Of a DNA stretch of 64,000 nucleotides, positions 42,980 through 51,309 are shown piece after piece. Position 1 is the first letter of the stretch. The number at the start of each line of letters is the position of its first letter. Made by a program: the position numbers and the translations under genes. The notes beneath the pieces were generated by a model. The model saw only the letters and a list, made by a program, of their open reading frames with translations. It made no database searches and was not told the origin of the DNA. The DNA comes from Maricaulis salignorans (lineage in GTDB: Bacteria; Pseudomonadota; Alphaproteobacteria; Caulobacterales; Maricaulaceae), in contig NZ_FNHG01000014.1 of the NCBI RefSeq assembly GCF_900103475.1, forward strand, positions 23,845-87,844, in the 5' to 3' direction.

Positions 42980-44005
42980 GTGCTCAAATTGGTAGAAACG
43001 CCTGAAGCGAAAGCGTCGGCTCAAGCGTTGCTTGAGAAACGGCTCTACGAAAGTCTTGATGATCAGGGTGTTCTGAACATCGGTTTCCCCGGCGGCAATT
43101 ACAATATTCCGGTATATGCGGCAGGTCCCGATCGTCTCTGGGCTGGCTTCAAGGAACCGGCGAACGATTATAAGATTCGACGCTACTGGAATGCGTTTGG
43201 CGTGTTCGATCGCGACCTCAAGTCCCAAGCTATTACCGTAGAAATCAACATTGCGGCCGATTCGAACAGCAAACAGGTGGCGGGCGCATTCGCGACTGAC
43301 TTGGAAACAGGTGACACGATCTTGTTGCATAGCGGCAAGATTGGAGGTGGCCACAAGGGTGTTGGCCGGACCGCCTTTCTTGTCTGGTCGAAGGCGGAGC
43401 TTGTCGAGGTTGTTGATATTGCGGGCGGTATACGTGAGGGCATCATCATTGCCGGTTTGAATAGCCCCAATCTCGCCGACGAGGTTTGGGACTTCGTCAG
43501 ACTAGTCTCGGAATTTAAGTTAGCCGTCAGGGCCGGGGAGCTGGAGACAGAAAAGTTCCGGAATAGCGTCGCTGAATACGAACGGTATTCGAAGGAATTC
43601 TCAGGAAAGAAGTCCGGTGGTGGTGGCGCCAGAGGGCAATATTTTGCAATGCATGGCAGGGTGGTTCAGGCGCTATTTGACGAGCGGTCGAGGCAGGCGA
43701 CCTCCGAAGAGAAGGTGCTTAACAGTGGCTTGATCGACCTTTATGTTCGCCGGTCTGGTCGGATTACAGAAGTTTATGAGGTAAAAGCCAAAAGTGACCG
43801 GCAATCGATTTACTCAGCGATCGGTCAACTCGTAACGCACTCGTGTACCGAAGGCGCCGACGCGAGGAAATTCTTGGTGATACCGGAGGAGTGGAGCCCA
43901 TCGAGCGGTTTTGAGGCCGCCTTCACCCGATATGAAATCGAAATTATCGGTTTCGGTGTCGACAAGGAACGCGAGGTCACGTTCCGGAGGCCTTCAAACG
44001 GATGA
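42980..44005 (+). CDS. Putative restriction endonuclease, PD-(D/E)XK-like
   Basis: About 341 aa from the GTG at 42980 (AGGAG at 5 nt); a GTG at 42926 overlapping the previous stop (GTGA) is an alternative without a Shine-Dalgarno. The N-terminal ~200 residues include FPGGNYNIPVYAAGP and RRYWNAFGVFDRDL with no known family. The C-terminal part carries LIDLYVRRSGRITEVYEVKA, i.e. Asp...E-x-K spacing of PD-(D/E)XK nucleases, followed by a helix SIYSAIGQLVTHS typical of that fold. A Gly-rich hinge (KSGGGGARGQY) separates the two. Overlaps the 53-aa gene by 4 bp (ATGA). Confidence 0.68.
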   Translation: MLKLVETPEAKASAQALLEKRLYESLDDQGVLNIGFPGGNYNIPVYAAGPDRLWAGFKEPANDYKIRRYWNAFGVFDRDLKSQAITVEINIAADSNSKQVAGAFATDLETGDTILLHSGKIGGGHKGVGRTAFLVWSKAELVEVVDIAGGIREGIIIAGLNSPNLADEVWDFVRLVSEFKLAVRAGELETEKFRNSVAEYERYSKEFSGKKSGGGGARGQYFAMHGRVVQALFDERSRQATSEEKVLNSGLIDLYVRRSGRITEVYEVKAKSDRQSIYSAIGQLVTHSCTEGADARKFLVIPEEWSPSSGFEAAFTRYEIEIIGFGVDKEREVTFRRPSNG

Positions 44006-44163
44006 TCAGCGAGTACCATTTCACCAGCAAGGCGCCGTTGAGCGACACCGTCATCGAAGCGCTGAACGAGAAGCCGAAGATACGGGAACGCAAGACGGTC
44101 GTGGATCGGGTCATCGACCGGTTGCGTGACCTGACCGCGACGTTTGATGAAGGGATGGGGTAG
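44002..44163 (+). CDS. Small 53-aa protein coupled to the nuclease gene
   Basis: ATG at 44002 overlaps the TGA of the nuclease gene (ATGA), stop TAG at 44161-44163. The product starts MISEYHFTSKAPLSDTV and contains a basic helix (IRERKTVVDRVIDRLRDL). Too short for most gene callers. The frame is kept open by typical codon use and by the exact ATGA coupling and the AGGA that its end provides for the next gene. May be a DNA-binding accessory or an inhibitor of the nuclease; unknown. Confidence 0.6.
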   Translation: MISEYHFTSKAPLSDTVIEALNEKPKIRERKTVVDRVIDRLRDLTATFDEGMG

Positions 44164-44167
44164 GAAC

Positions 44168-44782
44168 ATGCCACTTCAAAACCGGGTGACGCCACTAGGG
44201 GCGATCGTATCTCACGAGGCGCGAGGGCAACTCATGGGGAATCGTGGTTGCCTTCATAACGATCAGCAGCAGCTGGTTGACCGGCGTTGGACCCGCCCAG
44301 CATGGGTCACATGTTCCCTTGTCAGTAATTCTGGCAACAAACGGAAACTGATGACGCCGGGGAAATACACCGAGCTTTTCTTTACCGATGAGGCAACCTC
44401 GTTCGCGGCCGGCCACCGACCTTGTAGGCAATGCCGTTATGACGCCTATACGCGATTTCAAAAAGCCTTCGGCAAAGCTTTCCCGGAACACGGTGAGCGA
44501 CCTTCGGCTGTATCAATGGACAAGGCGTTGCATGCCAGCCGCATCGAACGACATTCGAAGCAACAAATTACATTCGAAGCTGACCTGCATAGCCTACCCG
44601 TTGGAACTTTTTTCGTTGCAAGCGGGCTGCCGCGCCCGATTCAGAAGTTTTCTGATGGCTATAAAGTATGGAGTTTCGACGGCTACGCACAAATAGAGTT
44701 GGAAAGCGACCAGCTGGTGACCGTCCTTACGCCATATCCCTCGGTGCAGGCTTTCAAGGCGGGTTATTTCGTTGGCCCGTAA
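44168..44782 (+). CDS. Protein with Ada-like zinc-binding motif
   Basis: 204 aa. Around residues 63-90, PGKYTELFFTDEATSFAAGH followed by RPCRQCRYDAY is like the Ada metal-binding domain (F...dA...aGyRPC..C), but only one CxxC is obvious. The family (PG.YTELFF.DEA..laaGHRPC) recurs next to restriction genes as far as I recall. The C-terminal half is beta-rich (VWSFDGYAQIELESDQLV). ATG 44168, 4 bp after the 53-aa gene. No methyltransferase domain, so not Ada itself. Possible damage or modified-base sensor; inferred. Confidence 0.6.
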   Translation: MPLQNRVTPLGAIVSHEARGQLMGNRGCLHNDQQQLVDRRWTRPAWVTCSLVSNSGNKRKLMTPGKYTELFFTDEATSFAAGHRPCRQCRYDAYTRFQKAFGKAFPEHGERPSAVSMDKALHASRIERHSKQQITFEADLHSLPVGTFFVASGLPRPIQKFSDGYKVWSFDGYAQIELESDQLVTVLTPYPSVQAFKAGYFVGP

Positions 44783-44841
44783 ACCGGCCTTCTACGTGAT
44801 TGGGTCTCGTACGATAGGCGGGTGTTTCAATAACGACCGTT

Positions 44842-44957
44842 TGTGACACGTCCATCAAGTGACTGCTGGATGATCCGATATCAGTCCCATCGTTGTGTCA
44901 AAAACCCTCTTGAAATTCCAAACTGTGTCACCACTTGAAGCAGCCGTTTATGACACA
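44842..44957. promoter_or_regulatory. Putative res-like recombination site
   Basis: TGTGACAC (44842-44849) and TGTGTCA at 44894-44900 and 44924-44930, plus its inverse TGACACA (44951-44957). The last two form a 34-bp inverted-repeat span, the length of Tn3 res subsite II. It lies directly upstream of the serine recombinase and includes its likely promoter, as in Tn3-type resolvase self-regulation. Confidence 0.5.
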
Positions 44958-44966
44958 GGAGAATTC

Positions 44967-45536
44967 ATGAAGGTCGGTTACGCACGAGTCAGCACCGAGG
45001 ATCAATCAAACGAGATGCAGATCGCCGCTTTGAAGGAAGCCGGCTGTCAGATGATCTTCGAAGAGTCTGCATCCGGTGCTCAACGTGATCGGCCGAAGCT
45101 TCAAGAAGCTATGAACTATATCCGGCCAAGCGACACGTTGGTCGTGTGGAAAATGGACCGACTTGCGCGATCTCTCAGGCAATTGATCGAGACAGTAGAT
45201 CAGTTGGGTGAACGAGATATCGGCTTCATTTCACTTACCGAGGATATCAATACGACGACAGCCGGGGGACGGTTGGTGTTCCATGTTTTCGGCGCATTGG
45301 CTGAATATGAGAAAGCACTGATTGGAGAAAGGACTCGCTGCGGCCTTCAAAATGCGCGCGCAAAAGGGGTCAGGCTTGGACGCCCCGCCGTAATGACCGA
45401 CGATCAGATCGAGATGGCCAAAAAGGTGAAAGCCGCCGGGGGGCACTCGATGCAAGCGATTTCGGATCAGCTGGGCGTGTCCCGGTCGACGCTTTACCGG
45501 GTACTGGCGGCTGATTGTCATAGAGAAATAGATTAA
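44967..45536 (+). CDS. Serine recombinase (resolvase/invertase family)
   Basis: 189 aa small serine recombinase. Begins MKVGYARVSTEDQSN with the nucleophile Ser in RVST (Ser10); DRLARSLRQL and the E-helix AEYEKALIGERTRCGL follow; the C-terminus has a helix-turn-helix (SMQAISDQLGVSRSTLYRVL). ATG 44967 with AGGAG at 5 nt. Full length, so likely active. No transposase is nearby and no terminal repeats were seen; it may resolve or invert DNA in this island at the TGTGTCA site upstream. Confidence 0.92.
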   Translation: MKVGYARVSTEDQSNEMQIAALKEAGCQMIFEESASGAQRDRPKLQEAMNYIRPSDTLVVWKMDRLARSLRQLIETVDQLGERDIGFISLTEDINTTTAGGRLVFHVFGALAEYEKALIGERTRCGLQNARAKGVRLGRPAVMTDDQIEMAKKVKAAGGHSMQAISDQLGVSRSTLYRVLAADCHREID

Positions 45537-45674
45537 CGCACGAGGTCGGGTTCATTTCATCAGGTGTTTACTGAAAATCAGTTTTCCCACCGTCAATTCC
45601 GAAAATCAACAATTCAACCAATATATGCTAAACAAGGGGGCGCCCGCCTCTAGGCGTTGAATCTCTTTACCATA

Positions 45675-46628
45675 TCAAGGCTCATTGTTGTCTTCCTCGA
45701 ACATAGAATAATCGTCCAAAGGAGCGTAAATCTCAGACAAGTTATACTTTTGTGTTTTCTTGTAGCGATCACTAAGCGCCACAACGGCGAGTTTGGATAG
45801 TCCGATTATTCTAAGGCCGCATGCGATGCATTCAAACTGTGTTGGCAAATACTCTTGTGATTCAATAATCACATCGTCTTCAAGTTTCTGCGATGGAGCG
45901 GACACGGGCTCACCTTGAACCAGAGCCGTCGATCCGCAGGCCGGACAATCGACGCGGTGACCGATTTGGCGGCTTGCCCAGATCATAGCTTGAGCCGCTA
46001 GAGTTTTTTGCTCACTTTCCGGTTTTGCCTGCCAGACCTTGGAATGGGCCGCCACGTCTCCGTTGACGGCTTTCGCACCATTGTCAGCAGCTGCCGCAAT
46101 GAGTTGTTTCGCGACATCGGCCTCGTCACTGCCAACAAAATCTTCAAGTGAGAAACCCATCGAGGCCAAAAGAATCTCGCAGGTCTGGTAGAAGCGCGGC
46201 TGCCAGCTCGATCCCTTGACGCCATCAAAGGCCAACTCGCCGGAATGGAGCTCGGCGTTACGCTTTCCCGTATGCACAATCCCGAAGGCTTCGTGTTCTT
46301 TAACAAATTCTGGGAGGATTGCGGAGAGTCGCCTGAAAACCTCGGAGATGGCAATGGACTTTGGGGAGAATTTCTCTTCCAAGGACGCGAAGCCGAGCGC
46401 AAAGTGGAGGTTTGATCCGCTCTTGTCCGGTTCCGCCAATAGCGGAGGGCTAACGTTACCCAGCGCTGCCCGCGCGAGAAACTCGAGCGCGAGACTGGAC
46501 CAGAGCGCATATTCCCACTCATCGCTGTCGTGGTTATCCATATTTTGGATGTATCGCAGCGCTTTGGTATAAAGCGCATTGGGATCAAAGGCCGCTGGCG
46601 TGGCCCCGGATTTGATCGTCTGTTTCAA
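45675..46628 (-). CDS. Zinc-ribbon protein with HEPN-like N-terminal region
   Basis: 317 aa. The N-terminal ~150 residues are helical, with ALEFLARAALGNVSPPLLAE and KRNAELHSGE, which is reminiscent of HEPN-type RNases (R-x4-6-H) though the motif is RNAELH. Residues ~220-265 carry two CxxC pairs (CPACGS and CIACGL), a zinc ribbon. TTG start at 46628 with GGGGGA at 6 nt, overlapping the stop of the TauD-like gene (TTGA). Resembles generic DUF4145-type annotations. Two-gene operon; function unknown, defence-related by location. Confidence 0.6.
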   Translation of the reverse strand: MKQTIKSGATPAAFDPNALYTKALRYIQNMDNHDSDEWEYALWSSLALEFLARAALGNVSPPLLAEPDKSGSNLHFALGFASLEEKFSPKSIAISEVFRRLSAILPEFVKEHEAFGIVHTGKRNAELHSGELAFDGVKGSSWQPRFYQTCEILLASMGFSLEDFVGSDEADVAKQLIAAAADNGAKAVNGDVAAHSKVWQAKPESEQKTLAAQAMIWASRQIGHRVDCPACGSTALVQGEPVSAPSQKLEDDVIIESQEYLPTQFECIACGLRIIGLSKLAVVALSDRYKKTQKYNLSEIYAPLDDYSMFEEDNNEP

Positions 46629-47281
46629 TTTAGTTCCCCCAAATACACCCTTTGGATAATTCGCCCCTCACGTCCCGCTACAATCGGTGATCGAGCGTGC
46701 AGCATCCGCCAGTTGTCTATTATCAGAATATCTCCGGGGCGAGACAGGGCGACTGCTAATGGTCTGTACGATTTGATAAAGTTGCCGATCGTATGACCAG
46801 TGTCTGTAGCAAATCTATTTGTCGGCTGCAGGAATAGTTCATCCCATCGCAACAGTTCTTCTCCATCAATTTCGGTTTCGAGAAGGCGCAGAAGAGTATG
46901 TGCGCCGGCGCGGGGCCTGCGAGGCCTATAAACTGTTCGGGAAAGGGTGGGTCTTGAAATCCTCTGAATCAAGTTGCGGCCGTCAAGAAGTAAGGTTGGG
47001 GTATCCTCGAAGCCAACCTGACAGCGGAGCAGGATGTAACGTGGCGGCCTCAACCAATGAGCGAGATCGCTATGAAATGGGAACTGCTCTAATCCGAAAT
47101 TACCACTATAGGTGTTCGGCGTCCCATCCTTGCGGGGCTTCAGCAATTGAACCAACCCGCCTTCCCATGGCTCAATCGGCACGCCAATCTCGTGCACGAC
47201 TGCAAGTATGTCCGCCTCCGGACGATACCGAGTGAGCAGCGCATACCCGCTGATTTCCAATTTTTTCGCCAACTCTGACAT
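46625..47281 (-). CDS. TauD/TfdA-like Fe(II)/2-oxoglutarate dioxygenase
   Basis: About 218 aa from the ATG 47281 (ATG 47320 gives 13 more residues; neither has a strong Shine-Dalgarno). Motifs: FPFHSDLAHWL supplies H-x-D, the distal His is in NWRMLHARSP, and the 2OG-binding Arg in REGRIIQRVYL. The fold's YSGNFGLEQFPFHSD loop is typical of the TauD family. Inside a defence island such an enzyme could alter a small molecule or a base. 4-bp overlap with the zinc-ribbon gene. Substrate unknown. Confidence 0.8.
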   Translation of the reverse strand: MSELAKKLEISGYALLTRYRPEADILAVVHEIGVPIEPWEGGLVQLLKPRKDGTPNTYSGNFGLEQFPFHSDLAHWLRPPRYILLRCQVGFEDTPTLLLDGRNLIQRISRPTLSRTVYRPRRPRAGAHTLLRLLETEIDGEELLRWDELFLQPTNRFATDTGHTIGNFIKSYRPLAVALSRPGDILIIDNWRMLHARSPIVAGREGRIIQRVYLGELN

Positions 47282-47798
47282 CGGTCTTTCTTGATCACTC
47301 AAGCTGCCCTTCAACTTCATAGCAGGATGTGCGGCGATGTCAGACGAAAGCGGCTTTCCGCTGCCTTTGAGGGTCGTCGACGATTTGCCCCATGATCGCG
47401 GCATCGATCTGAGCCTCAAGACGGCCCGGTTCAGGCGGAACCGAGTCTCGCTGATAAAAATGCAAAAATTTTTCAGTGTTATCGGACCGATTGCGACGGT
47501 CCGCTTCATTGGAAACAGACCCTGTGAAGCATCGGCTTCAAAAGTCGTGATCCGATTTCAGTGAAGCCGGGATATGGGGCGCCGTGTGGGCGTCACAAGG
47601 GCTTGGTCATGTGGTCCAGCGCCTGTGCAGCTTCGCGCATCGCCGCCACCCCCCACTCATAGATTTCAGCTCACTGATTCCACCTATACTTGTGTAGTGC
47701 CCTATGGCCTAGTGACCTTGGGTTTTGGCGAATCGCGCCGACACGAAGGTTGCAAATCGCGGCTGTGGTGCGCGAATTCTGTGGGGAGACTTTTGAAA
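47282..47798. other. Noncoding region between divergent genes
   Basis: About 517 bp. The dioxygenase frame stays open upstream to 47509 but without conserved sequence, and codons there look unlike a gene. No RNA gene or repeat was recognised. Confidence 0.35.
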
Positions 47799-48960
47799 AT
47801 GAAGGCCTTGGGAAAAAGCAACGTTGGGGGAATTGGCTGGGTCCCCGTGCTAGCGATTGGTTGCTCAGTTCTGATAACTGGGTGCGCTACCACAACCACA
47901 CCGCAGACCGCCGCTCGGGTTCAGGATTTTTCGTCGCCGCCTACTGAGCGTGAATTTTTTCAGCTAGCCGAGGACGCGATCCGAGGGCGCTTAATCGACC
48001 CTCGTTCTGCGGACTTTCAATGGCCGAACTGCGGACTTTCAATGGCCGAATGACGTGATGCGAACAGTATGGCGAGTGCCATTTGGGCCTGTGATCCCGG
48101 GATACGTTACATGTGGGTATGTTAACGGTCGGAACCGGATGGGTGGGTATGCTGGTAGGGCGCCGACGGTAGTTATCTACAATTCTGGACGCATCATTCA
48201 TTCTGAAGTTGGAAGTTCGACCGAGGACATAGATTTCACCCGAGCAGTCTGTCAAAATTCGACATTCGTGCGGAATTTTCAATGGCGTGAACCTAGCGAC
48301 CCCATCCGGTGGATTCCCGTCATGACCCAAACGGGCATGATCGAACCAACAGATTGAACACTTCAAGATGGAAGTAACTTCGATTGTTACCCACTCGAAT
48401 TAGAAGATGGGCGGCGATATCGGGCAATATTGTCGTCATCGGAATTTGATAGTTACCTCTTGCTGAGGTCGGGTGGGTGCGAATCGAGCCAAACTATTAA
48501 TCAAAATGATGATTTTGCTCCGGGAGTATTAGATTCCGAGCTTCAATTTGTCGGGGCGGCCGATTTATATATCGTGGCAAACACACGAGCTCCGGGTGAA
48601 ATGGGAAGTTACCAACTTCGCATCGAGCAGGCATTCGATCGGCTGGACGCCAGCCCCGATTCAGCAGCTCCAGACAGGATCGGTCAGAGCACAACCCCGG
48701 GCTACATCGGCGTTGGAGTCAACAATGACAAATCAGTTGGCGTCCTAGCCGTGGTCAGCGTCGATAGTGGTGGCCCTGCTGAGGCGGCCGGCGTTGCGGT
48801 CGGCGACCGAATTTTGGAAATCGACGGGTTGCAATTTCAAAATTCGCAGGAGGCTGTTCAGTTCCTTCAAAGCAATCGTTTCGCCGGTGACACTATTGAA
48901 TTGGAGGTCATGCGTGGCACCGAGACCCTATTCATTGAAGTCACTTTGGAGCCTCGGTAA
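47799..48960 (+). pseudogene. Lipoprotein-PPC-PDZ gene broken by frameshift and stop
   Basis: Frame 1: ATG 47799, lipobox in SVLITGC, and RLIDPRSADFQWPN, then the frame is lost at a 22-bp tandem duplication (48007-48050). Deleting one copy restores the reading PN-DVMRTVWRVPFGP and on through CGYVNGRNRMGGYAG to GMIEPTD, where TGA (48355) interrupts. Reading on, TLQDGSNFDCY and FDSYLLLRSGG continue a PPC (prepeptidase C-terminal) domain across that stop, and residues further on are a PDZ domain (GYIGVGV, GPAEAAGVAVGDRILEIDG). So one continuous ancestral gene appears to carry two lesions. A TTG at 48430 could still yield a PDZ fragment. Confidence 0.7.
48007..48050. repeat. 22-bp perfect tandem duplication
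   Basis: Two adjacent identical 22-bp copies (48007-48028 and 48029-48050). 22 is not a multiple of three, so one copy must be lost to restore the frame. Could also be a slipped-strand switch, though only two copies are present. Confidence 0.9.
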
Positions 48961-49078
48961 TTACCGGCGGACCGTGATCCGTCGTTTAACAGTTTTTTTG
49001 TGACGAATTCGATGGTCGACAAGCGATTCGATCCCGTCAGCCGACCGTGGCGCCTAAGTTCATCTCTTTTGATGTAGG

Positions 49079-49630
49079 TTACGGTGCCGCTGCTGGGGTA
49101 AGGTTGTCGAGATCAAGCACTCGATTAAAGACGCTTTCTTTGGCAGCCACTATCGTATCGAACCCGAAGGTCAGAAAGATTCCGAGCACGATTGACCAGA
49201 TGGCGGCGCGATAGGTCGGCCCTTTGAAGCCATATTTCCGGACCCGGCCAATCACGAAACCAAAAAACGGATGCAGGAAGAAGAGCGGCCCTCGGAGGAT
49301 TGATAGTTTGCCGCGCTTTGGAAAGAAATGCCGATCGTCCGGGAATTTCCTCAGGTGTAACTCCCAGCCCCGAAGGCCGGCAGAACCCAGCGCGAGCCAG
49401 ATTGAGGCAAGATCGAAAACCCATTTGGGCGGCGAAATGGATATCCACTCAAGCGGATAAGAAATGCCACGCCAAATCATTTCACGAGCGTCAAGGACAA
49501 CAACGGCGATCGGCCAATCCGTGTGAATGACGTTGAGATGTTCAGCGAGGCCGAGGGAGGCCCCCGATCCTAGGGCCGCGGTCGCGATCAGGAGCGCCGA
49601 GGACGACGGTTTTTTCGATCCTTTCTGCAT
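49079..49630 (-). CDS. Small multi-spanning membrane protein, unknown
   Basis: 183 aa with three to four probable membrane helices (ALLIATAALGSGASLGLAE, WVFDLASIWLALGSAGL, GPLFFLHPFFGFVIGRV, AIWSIVLGIFLTFGFDTIV). Basic first residues (QKGSKKPSS). No family recognised; not clearly part of a neighbouring operon. Possibly a membrane effector or immunity-type protein of the island, but nothing in the sequence proves that. Confidence 0.65.
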   Translation of the reverse strand: MQKGSKKPSSSALLIATAALGSGASLGLAEHLNVIHTDWPIAVVVLDAREMIWRGISYPLEWISISPPKWVFDLASIWLALGSAGLRGWELHLRKFPDDRHFFPKRGKLSILRGPLFFLHPFFGFVIGRVRKYGFKGPTYRAAIWSIVLGIFLTFGFDTIVAAKESVFNRVLDLDNLTPAAAP

Positions 49631-49944
49631 GACGCATTCTCCTAGTGATCAACTCAAGTCAGCCCATTAGATAACCTCCATTCCATTTTACAAGGTTGGC
49701 AGAGGTGTTTGTCGGTCCAGTCGCTCGCGCCATTGCTGTGAGACACGGTTGCTCCAGTGCCTACTGCCGAACAACCAACCAGCGAGGTGCGGCGCGAATG
49801 GCCGCATTTTCGGCGCGCCTGTAAATCAAACTCTGGTTGCGTGGGTGTATGGGATTTCCGATATGCCCATAATATGCTTGACCGATCGACTTGACCAAGT
49901 TACTTGGGGGTATCAGATATCTCATTCACCCAAGGAAATGAAAT
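49631..49944. other. Noncoding gap before the three-gene operon
   Basis: 314 bp with no supported gene. It holds the promoter region of the rightward operon; AAGGAAATG precedes the ATG at 49945. Confidence 0.35.
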
Positions 49945-51033
49945 ATGGTTACCCTTCGCGACGAATTTCACGCCCGCCTCGATGAATTCCGGCCAGAATA
50001 TGGTTTTTGGGAACAGGATGAGGTCATCCGTTCCCTCGCAAACACTGGGGAGTTGCTCGACCTAATTTTCGTCGGTGATGAAGCCGCAATGGCGATGGCG
50101 TTACTGGAAAAGATCATCGCTAAGGGCACGAGGGAGGACTGGGAGCCGCTCCGGCTGGGCGATACCAAACCAGACCTCAATTGGCGCGAAACGTGGGACC
50201 GGATCGACGGCTGGGATGCTAGCTCAACCCCACCATTTCTCGATGATCTCCACGAGCTGAATGCTTTTGCCAACTTCGGTATTATGACGATCTGGGACAT
50301 TCATGCAGATTCACAAGACTACCTTGAAGTTCGCCACATGAAAGAAAGATTCGATGAAGCGAAGAATCCGCCGAAGTGGGTTCGCAAGGTGTGCGAGAAA
50401 ATCGAACGTTTTGAGGCGCTCGTCGGGCGCGGCGGAAATGGTAAATATGAGCTCACTTACCTACCCGCACTCCGCGAGCAGGCGCTGGCCCGTATTAAAC
50501 TCGACGAGGGCGAGCCTCTGACGGTCGGGGAGTTGGCCTCGCTTTCCGGCGTTTCAATCAAGCGCCTTCAGAACGCCATTTACGCACAGAGCGAAGGGGC
50601 GCCCAGTGTTTCAAAGAAAGGGCTGATCGCCCCGGAGGCCTGCGCACGCTGGCTGAATGAACGCGATTATCGTTGGTCAATTTGGCGCGAGGTTGCGGCC
50701 GAGTACCCCTTAAAAGTCTCGTGGGGAGAGCAAACAGAGCTTGCTCCGCCAGACCCGCTTAAGGAGCACGACGATTATGTGTTTGTTCCTGTTGCGATGG
50801 ACGGTTCGATATTCTCACCGCACCTCGGCCGCGGATCAGCTCGCGACCGGTTCACGATTGGACCGAAAGGCGAAGAGGTGCAGGTCGAGGGCTTCGGTGA
50901 AGCGGTTGAGCGTCTGTTGCGTATGGAAACCCCACGCTGGCGCCGTCCGAATCCTGAAAGCGGGCGTTGGGGAATTGTATCCGGTCAGTCGTGGAAACGT
51001 GTGCGCCGCTCTGAGCTGGAGGCACTCGCATGA
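49945..51033 (+). CDS. Unknown protein with helix-turn-helix segment
   Basis: 362 aa. N-terminal ~190 residues helical and acidic, without known motif (LNWRETWDRIDGWD, FGIMTIWDIHADSQDYL). At ~190-215 PLTVGELASLSGVSIKRLQN is a convincing helix-turn-helix. The C-terminus has DDYVFVPVAMDGSIFSPHL, RDRFTIGPKGEEVQVEGFGE and WRRPNPESGRWGIVSG; compatible with a DNA- or nucleotide-binding module. ATG 49945. Overlaps the 92-aa gene by 4 bp (ATGA). Confidence 0.7.
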   Translation: MVTLRDEFHARLDEFRPEYGFWEQDEVIRSLANTGELLDLIFVGDEAAMAMALLEKIIAKGTREDWEPLRLGDTKPDLNWRETWDRIDGWDASSTPPFLDDLHELNAFANFGIMTIWDIHADSQDYLEVRHMKERFDEAKNPPKWVRKVCEKIERFEALVGRGGNGKYELTYLPALREQALARIKLDEGEPLTVGELASLSGVSIKRLQNAIYAQSEGAPSVSKKGLIAPEACARWLNERDYRWSIWREVAAEYPLKVSWGEQTELAPPDPLKEHDDYVFVPVAMDGSIFSPHLGRGSARDRFTIGPKGEEVQVEGFGEAVERLLRMETPRWRRPNPESGRWGIVSGQSWKRVRRSELEALA

Positions 51034-51308
51034 ACCGGGCCCACTTGACTGCTCCGCTTACCGAGCACGCGGAGAGGCGCAGCATTGACCGCAACATTCC
51101 CGAGGTCGCCCGCTGGCTATTGCTAGAGTTCGGTCGGCGTAGCCCCGCGAAGAGCGGTTGTGTCAGTTACGCATTCGACAAGAAAGCGTGGAAGGAAGTG
51201 GAACGGTTTTTCGGCCGCTGGCGCATGAAGGAAATGACCCAGCTTAAGAACGCCTATCTCGTTCAGAGCGCCGAAGGCGCGATTGTTACCGTGGCTTACA
51301 GGAGCTGA
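51030..51308 (+). CDS. DUF4258-like small protein
   Basis: 92 aa. Pattern HAERRSIDRNIPEVARWLLL, then YAFDKKAWKEVERFF and ending IVTVAYRS recalls DUF4258 and related toxin-like RelE/BECR folds (His at the start, IvTvY at the end). No clear catalytic residues beyond H13 and R16-17. Middle gene of a three-gene operon, ATGA with the upstream gene and 1-bp spacing to the UDG-like gene. May be an RNase-type toxin or an adaptor; inferred. Confidence 0.6.
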   Translation: MNRAHLTAPLTEHAERRSIDRNIPEVARWLLLEFGRRSPAKSGCVSYAFDKKAWKEVERFFGRWRMKEMTQLKNAYLVQSAEGAIVTVAYRS

Positions 51309-51309
51309 G

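Noticed and set aside
44842..45536. A Tn3-family transposon around the resolvase
   Set aside because: No transposase and no terminal inverted repeats were found.
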